From contig JAGZRY010000042.1 of NCBI GenBank assembly GCA_018381425.1, positions 1-10,077 of the forward strand: DNA of 10,077 nucleotides, written 5' to 3'. The notes below the pieces were generated by a model. That model worked only from the letters and a program-made list of their open reading frames with translations, did no database searches and was not told the DNA's origin. A program made the translations under genes and the position numbers. Origin of the DNA: Haemophilus parainfluenzae. Lineage in GTDB: Bacteria; Pseudomonadota; Gammaproteobacteria; Enterobacterales; Pasteurellaceae. This document shows, piece by piece, positions 6,534-10,077 of the stretch (position 1 is its first letter; each line of letters begins with the position of its first letter).

Positions 6534-6546
6534 ACTGAAGAATACT

Positions 6547-8445
6547 ATGCTTCCCGAACTCGGATTTCTCTCATTACTCTTTGCTACCACCGCGGCGATC
6601 TTACTTTCCATCGTGCCGCAAATAGGTATTTGGCGAAATAAACCCTCTCTCACCAACACAGCTTGGGGATTAAGTTATTGTTTCGGTATTTTTACGAGCG
6701 TTTCAATCGGTATTCTTGCCTACTCTTTTGCAACAGATGACTTCACTTTGGAATACGTGGCAGCGCACTCCAATTCTCAACTCCCGACATTTTTTAAAGT
6801 CGCCGCCACCTGGGGCGGACATGAAGGCTCTATTTTATTTTGGCTTTTCACATTAAGTCTTTGGTTAGTGGCTTTTGCCTTTTTCTCTCGCAAAAATGAC
6901 CGCACTTTTTCTGCACAAACCCTTTCTTTACTCGGCTTAATTTGTCTTGGGTTTGCTATTTTCATTTTATTCTACTCCAATCCATTTGGACGTGCTTTTC
7001 CTGCCCCTGCAGAAGGGCGAGATCTCAATCCAATGCTGCAAGATATTGGCTTAATTTTCCATCCGCCGCTTTTATATGTGGGTTATGTGGGCTTTGCTGT
7101 TAACTTTGCCATATCAATTTCATCCTTAATCTTTAATCGTTCTGCACAAGTAATTGCGCGTGCGATGCGAGCTTGGGTTCTCGTTTCTTGGTTATTCTTA
7201 ACGTTAGGGATCGTTCTCGGTGCCTGGTGGGCATATTACGAATTAGGCTGGGGTGGCTGGTGGTTCTGGGACCCTGTAGAAAACGCCTCACTTATGCCAT
7301 GGTTATTAGGACTTGCACTTTTACACAGCTTAATGGTGACTGAAAGACAAGGCATGTTTAGCTACTGGACAACACTCTTTTCCCTACTCACTTTTGCATT
7401 TAGTGTATTAGGCACATTTATTGTCCGTTCAGGTGCATTAACCTCTGTTCATGCTTTTGCTTTAGATAGCTCCCGTGGTTATGTACTATTACTTATTTTC
7501 TTCTTATTGACTGTCGGCTCACTCAGTTTATTTGCCCTACGCACAAATACCAATGAAAGTGCGGTCAAATTTCCACTCATTTCTAAAACTGGGGCTATTT
7601 TAGGTTTAAATATCGTATTGACCGTCGCAACCGTCAGTACCTTCTTAGGCACTTTCTATCCAATGCTATTCCAAGCCATGAATTGGGGAAGTATTTCTGT
7701 GGGGGCCCCTTACTTTAATAGTATTTTCTTGCCCTTGCTCACGTTAGTAATTTTTGCCATGGCGGGTACACTTTGCTTAAACTGGTTTAAATCAGACAAA
7801 AAACGCTTTTTCAAACTTCTGTTATTACTTATTCCCGCTGCAGTAATTGCTTATGGCATGATTTGGAACGCGTTACAAAATGACAGTGCGTTACGTTTCC
7901 ATTTCTTTGCTTATGTATTACTCACCCTCGCTATTTGGGTATTATTCGTCACCTTATGGCAAAATTGGACAAAAGTAAGACTTGCCTATTTTGGAATGAT
8001 TCTTGCACACTGCGGCGTGGCGATTGCCACAATGGGTACCGTAATGAGTAGTTACTTTGGCAGTGAGTTAGGTGTTAGACTTGCACCACAACAAAGCCAA
8101 CAATTAGGTCAATTTGAATTCCACTACGATCGTTTTTCCAATGAAATTGGGCCAAACTTTACCGCCGAAGTCGCTTTCGTTAGCGTGTCAAAACAAGGCA
8201 AACCGTACGCTGAAATTGTACCGGAACGCCGTTATTATGATGTTCGAACTATGACCATGAGTGAAGTAGGGTTAGATGCTGGCTTTTGGGGCGATTTATA
8301 CATTGTTATGGGTGATAACTTAGGCAAAGGCGAGTTCACATTCCGATTGCATTACAAACCGCTTATTCGCTGGTTATGGCTCGGGGGCATTTTAATGGCA
8401 CTTGGCGCATTATGTTCAGCCATCAATTTGAAGAGAAAAACGTGA
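6547..8445 (+). CDS. nrfE: NrfE, CcmF-family haem lyase subunit for cytochrome c assembly
   Basis: NrfE is the membrane core of the haem lyase that attaches haem to NrfA, in particular at its CWTCK site. At 632 residues it is closer to CcmF (about 647) than to E. coli NrfE (552). The tryptophan-rich haem-handling (WWD) region spans about 227-251, with [17 protein letters not shown] at its core. The four histidines conserved in CcmF are present: His172 (FHPPLLY), His260 (LLHSLM), His302 (SVHAF) and His488 (ILAHCG). Many transmembrane helices are evident, with a periplasmic loop after about residue 502. Two perfect uptake signals lie in the gene (6899-6907, 7557-7565). The stop overlaps the next start by one base (TGATG). 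A general Ccm role cannot be excluded, but the nrf context favours NrfE. Confidence 0.94.
   Translation: MLPELGFLSLLFATTAAILLSIVPQIGIWRNKPSLTNTAWGLSYCFGIFTSVSIGILAYSFATDDFTLEYVAAHSNSQLPTFFKVAATWGGHEGSILFWLFTLSLWLVAFAFFSRKNDRTFSAQTLSLLGLICLGFAIFILFYSNPFGRAFPAPAEGRDLNPMLQDIGLIFHPPLLYVGYVGFAVNFAISISSLIFNRSAQVIARAMRAWVLVSWLFLTLGIVLGAWWAYYELGWGGWWFWDPVENASLMPWLLGLALLHSLMVTERQGMFSYWTTLFSLLTFAFSVLGTFIVRSGALTSVHAFALDSSRGYVLLLIFFLLTVGSLSLFALRTNTNESAVKFPLISKTGAILGLNIVLTVATVSTFLGTFYPMLFQAMNWGSISVGAPYFNSIFLPLLTLVIFAMAGTLCLNWFKSDKKRFFKLLLLLIPAAVIAYGMIWNALQNDSALRFHFFAYVLLTLAIWVLFVTLWQNWTKVRLAYFGMILAHCGVAIATMGTVMSSYFGSELGVRLAPQQSQQLGQFEFHYDRFSNEIGPNFTAEVAFVSVSKQGKPYAEIVPERRYYDVRTMTMSEVGLDAGFWGDLYIVMGDNLGKGEFTFRLHYKPLIRWLWLGGILMALGALCSAINLKRKT
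6899..6907 (-). repeat. DNA uptake signal sequence (USS) in nrfE
   Basis: ACCGCACTT encodes part of NDRTFSA in a predicted loop of NrfE (about residues 117-123). Confidence 0.93.
7557..7565 (+). repeat. DNA uptake signal sequence (USS) in nrfE
   Basis: AAGTGCGGT encodes part of ESAVKF (337-342) in a loop between membrane segments. The 17 bases 7556-7572 recur exactly at 9422-9438 in nrfFG. Confidence 0.94.
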
Positions 8446-8975
8446 TGAATAAAAAGTTTATTTTGTTTTTACCGCTGATTTTGTTATTGAGTATTTGCTT
8501 ACTGCTTTTTGTTGGCTTACACAAAGATCCAAAACAAATTGCCTCAGCACTCATTGATAAGCCTGTGCCAGAATTCTATCAAGCAAATCTACTTGAACCG
8601 AGTCAAATTGTCAGCCCAAGAGATTTTCCCCAAAAACCGTTCCTACTTAACGTGTGGGGAAGTTGGTGTGGCTATTGCCAACAGGAACACCCTCTTTTGA
8701 TGGAAATTTCAAAAGAAGTGCCAATTGTGGGCATCGACTATCGTGACAAACCACAAAACGGTATTGCAATGCTCGAACGCATGGGCAATCCATTTATACT
8801 CACTATTGACGATAGCCGTGGTGAATTTGCGATGCAATTAGGCGTAGATGGCGCACCAGAAACCTATGTTGTCGATGAGCACGGCATGATCCGTTATCGT
8901 CATTCTGGCTATATGGATAGAGAGACATGGCTCACTGAGATCAAACCAAAACTTGATGAATTAACTAAAAAGTAA
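8445..8975 (+). CDS. dsbE: Thiol:disulfide interchange protein, DsbE/CcmG family
   Basis: This 176-residue membrane-anchored thioredoxin-fold protein should keep apocytochrome cysteines, or those of NrfF, reduced for haem attachment in the periplasm. An N-terminal signal anchor spans about residues 4-25. The active site is [12 protein letters not shown] with Cys75 and Cys78, and the cis-proline is Pro138 in DGAPET, the CcmG-type arrangement. The ATG at 8445 shares a base with the nrfE stop; an in-frame GTG at 8442 is possible but has no better ribosome site. The next gene starts one base after its stop. H. influenzae has a similar second DsbE-type gene beside its nrfE homologue (from memory). 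It replaces nothing in E. coli nrf, whose operon has no thioredoxin gene. Confidence 0.93.
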   Translation: MNKKFILFLPLILLLSICLLLFVGLHKDPKQIASALIDKPVPEFYQANLLEPSQIVSPRDFPQKPFLLNVWGSWCGYCQQEHPLLMEISKEVPIVGIDYRDKPQNGIAMLERMGNPFILTIDDSRGEFAMQLGVDGAPETYVVDEHGMIRYRHSGYMDRETWLTEIKPKLDELTKK

Positions 8976-8976
8976 A

Positions 8977-10032
8977 ATGAAAAAATTAACCCGATTTCTG
9001 ACCGCACTTTTACTGACTTTCGCCCTTTTTGCTCACGCAGAAATGGTGGATACCTATGCGTTTAAAAACCAAACCGATCGCACTCGTGCTGTTGAACTGG
9101 CGAAATCCTTACGTTGCCCACAATGTCAGAATCAAAACTTAGTTGAGTCCAATTCACCAATTGCTTATGACTTACGTATTGAAGTCTATAAAATGGTGGA
9201 TGAAGGAAAAACGAATCAGCAAATTATCGACACGATGACAGCTCGTTTCGGTAATTTCGTAAACTATAAGCCACCTTTCCAATGGAATACAGCACTACTC
9301 TGGCTATTGCCTATTTTGTTATTAATTGGGGCTTTTGCGTTAATTTTATTTTCTACTAAAAAATCAGAAGGCGAGTCAAAACAACTCGAAAATCAACTTC
9401 ATACTGCCCCTAAAGAAGAAAAAAGTGCGGTCAAATTTGAAACCAAATCCGCCATTTGGGTCTTTGCTATTTTATTAATTCTTCCCTTAAGTTATTACTT
9501 CTCCCTTGATCGTTTTGAACGTGTTCAACAAGGCGAAAAAGAGATGCTTGAGCTTGCCAATAAAAAAACAGATACATCAATGGTGCATCAAAAAGAAGAT
9601 ATGGTGCTCAAAATTCAAAATAAAATTCGAGAAGATGTAAATAACCCTGAGCTTTGGGCTCAGCTAGGTGATGCCTACATGCAAAATGATGAATTTGATC
9701 ATGCGCTCATCGCCTATAGCAATGCAGAAAAAATTTCAGGCACAACTCCCGCTATTTTAGGCCTAAAAGCGACCGCACTTTATTATCAAGCCGGTCAAAA
9801 CATCACACCACAAATCCAGCAAATAATGGATGAGGCGTTAAAACAAGATAAACATGAAATATCAGTAATGACATTATTGGCGACCGAAGCCTTTAAAAAT
9901 CATGAAGCTGAAAAAGCCAAAGCTTATTGGCAGCAATTATTAGATTCTGGTAATGCTGCCGTGGATCGCCGTACTGTCATCCAACGAATCAAAATGATAG
10001 ACTATTTTGAAAAAGGACAAACCTCACAATAA
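8977..10032 (+). CDS. nrfF: NrfF-NrfG fusion (CcmH-like cytochrome c assembly protein)
   Basis: This 351-residue protein combines what E. coli nrf has as separate NrfF and NrfG; E. coli CcmH (350) has the same fused layout. Residues 1-21 are a signal peptide ending AHA. The NrfF/CcmH domain carries LRCPQCQNQN with Cys47 and Cys50, the pair that reduces or holds apocytochrome. One membrane helix spans about 104-125 and another about 158-176. The C-terminal part (about 205-345) has TPR-like helices (PELWAQLGDAYMQNDEFDHA at 224-243) that should bind the apocytochrome C-terminus, as NrfG does for NrfA. There is no clear Shine-Dalgarno and only one base after the dsbE stop, so translational coupling is likely. 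Three perfect uptake signals lie in it: in the signal peptide, in the linker and in the TPR region. Confidence 0.93.
   Translation: MKKLTRFLTALLLTFALFAHAEMVDTYAFKNQTDRTRAVELAKSLRCPQCQNQNLVESNSPIAYDLRIEVYKMVDEGKTNQQIIDTMTARFGNFVNYKPPFQWNTALLWLLPILLLIGAFALILFSTKKSEGESKQLENQLHTAPKEEKSAVKFETKSAIWVFAILLILPLSYYFSLDRFERVQQGEKEMLELANKKTDTSMVHQKEDMVLKIQNKIREDVNNPELWAQLGDAYMQNDEFDHALIAYSNAEKISGTTPAILGLKATALYYQAGQNITPQIQQIMDEALKQDKHEISVMTLLATEAFKNHEAEKAKAYWQQLLDSGNAAVDRRTVIQRIKMIDYFEKGQTSQ
9001..9009 (-). repeat. DNA uptake signal sequence (USS) in nrfF signal peptide
   Basis: ACCGCACTT encodes Thr9-Ala10-Leu11 of the NrfFG signal peptide. Confidence 0.94.
9423..9431 (+). repeat. DNA uptake signal sequence (USS) in nrfFG linker
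   Basis: AAGTGCGGT encodes part of KSAVKF (149-154), just before the second membrane helix. The 17 bases 9422-9438 are identical to 7556-7572. Confidence 0.94.
9772..9780 (-). repeat. DNA uptake signal sequence (USS) in nrfG-like region
   Basis: ACCGCACTT encodes the TAL of KATALYY (264-270) in the TPR-like domain. Confidence 0.94.
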
Positions 10033-10035
10033 GCT

Positions 10036-10077
10036 ATGTCTCATTATTCAGAAAATATCATTATTGGAGCCGGTGCT
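10036..10077 (+). CDS. Start of an FAD-dependent oxidoreductase, probably HI0933 family (partial)
   Basis: Fourteen codons are visible, MSHYSENIIIGAGA, running off the window end. The IIIGAGA stretch is the start of a GxGxxG dinucleotide-binding fold. The sequence resembles, as I remember it, the N-terminus of H. influenzae HI0933, a BaiN/YhiN-type flavoprotein, which also lies next to an nrfF-like gene there. The ATG is three bases past the nrfFG stop, so it is probably co-transcribed with the haem lyase genes. Its function is unknown and the fragment is too short for more. Confidence 0.7.
   Translation, partial: MSHYSENIIIGAGA

Noticed and set aside
1..10077. CRISPR array, insertion sequence, tRNA or rRNA, toxin-antitoxin or defence genes
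   Set aside because: No regular spaced repeats, transposase, RNA-gene fold or defence domain was seen. The short repeats are uptake signals, and the genes are all recognised housekeeping or respiration families.

Overview
The window looks like chromosomal DNA from the Pasteurellaceae, most likely Haemophilus or a close relative such as Aggregatibacter. The strongest evidence is ten perfect copies of the 9-base Hin-type DNA uptake signal sequence (USS) AAGTGCGGT, or its complement ACCGCACTT, in 10 kb; about 0.08 would be expected by chance. The AT-rich codon use, the rpmB-rpmG-mutM order and the close match of each protein to Haemophilus families agree. I cannot fix the species.

Layout. Positions 1-141 are a structured leader for the ribosomal protein pair rpmB (L28) and rpmG (L33), which end at a clear terminator (574-603). 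Next is mutM (formamidopyrimidine-DNA glycosylase). It converges on a minus-strand gene for a DUF554 membrane protein, and the two share a terminator (1443-1471). A roughly 300-base intergenic region carries the minus-strand start of the DUF554 gene, one USS, and the promoter of the nitrite reduction genes, with a perfect 7-2-7 NarP-type site and a near-perfect FNR site.

The rest is a complete formate-dependent (ammonifying) nitrite reduction locus. nrfA, nrfB, nrfC and nrfD encode the pentaheme catalytic nitrite reductase, its pentaheme electron donor, a four-cluster ferredoxin-like protein and a quinol-oxidising membrane protein. Electrons should run from menaquinol through NrfD, NrfC and NrfB to NrfA, which reduces nitrite to ammonium in the periplasm. 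An inverted USS pair forms a likely internal terminator between nrfA and nrfB. nrfB-nrfC and nrfC-nrfD overlap. After an 11-bp-stem terminator and a long hairpin comes a second block: nrfE (CcmF-like haem lyase subunit), a DsbE/CcmG-type thioredoxin and an NrfF-NrfG (CcmH-like) fusion. These attach haem to cytochrome c, including the unusual CWTCK haem site of NrfA. The window ends 14 codons into a gene that looks like an HI0933-family flavoprotein.

I see no mobile element, CRISPR array, tRNA, rRNA or defence system, and no clear candidate for a wholly new system. The points worth a second look are regulatory: the rpmB leader, the USS-built internal terminator, the long hairpin at the nrfD/nrfE junction, the nrf promoter layout, and USS copies embedded in coding sequence.
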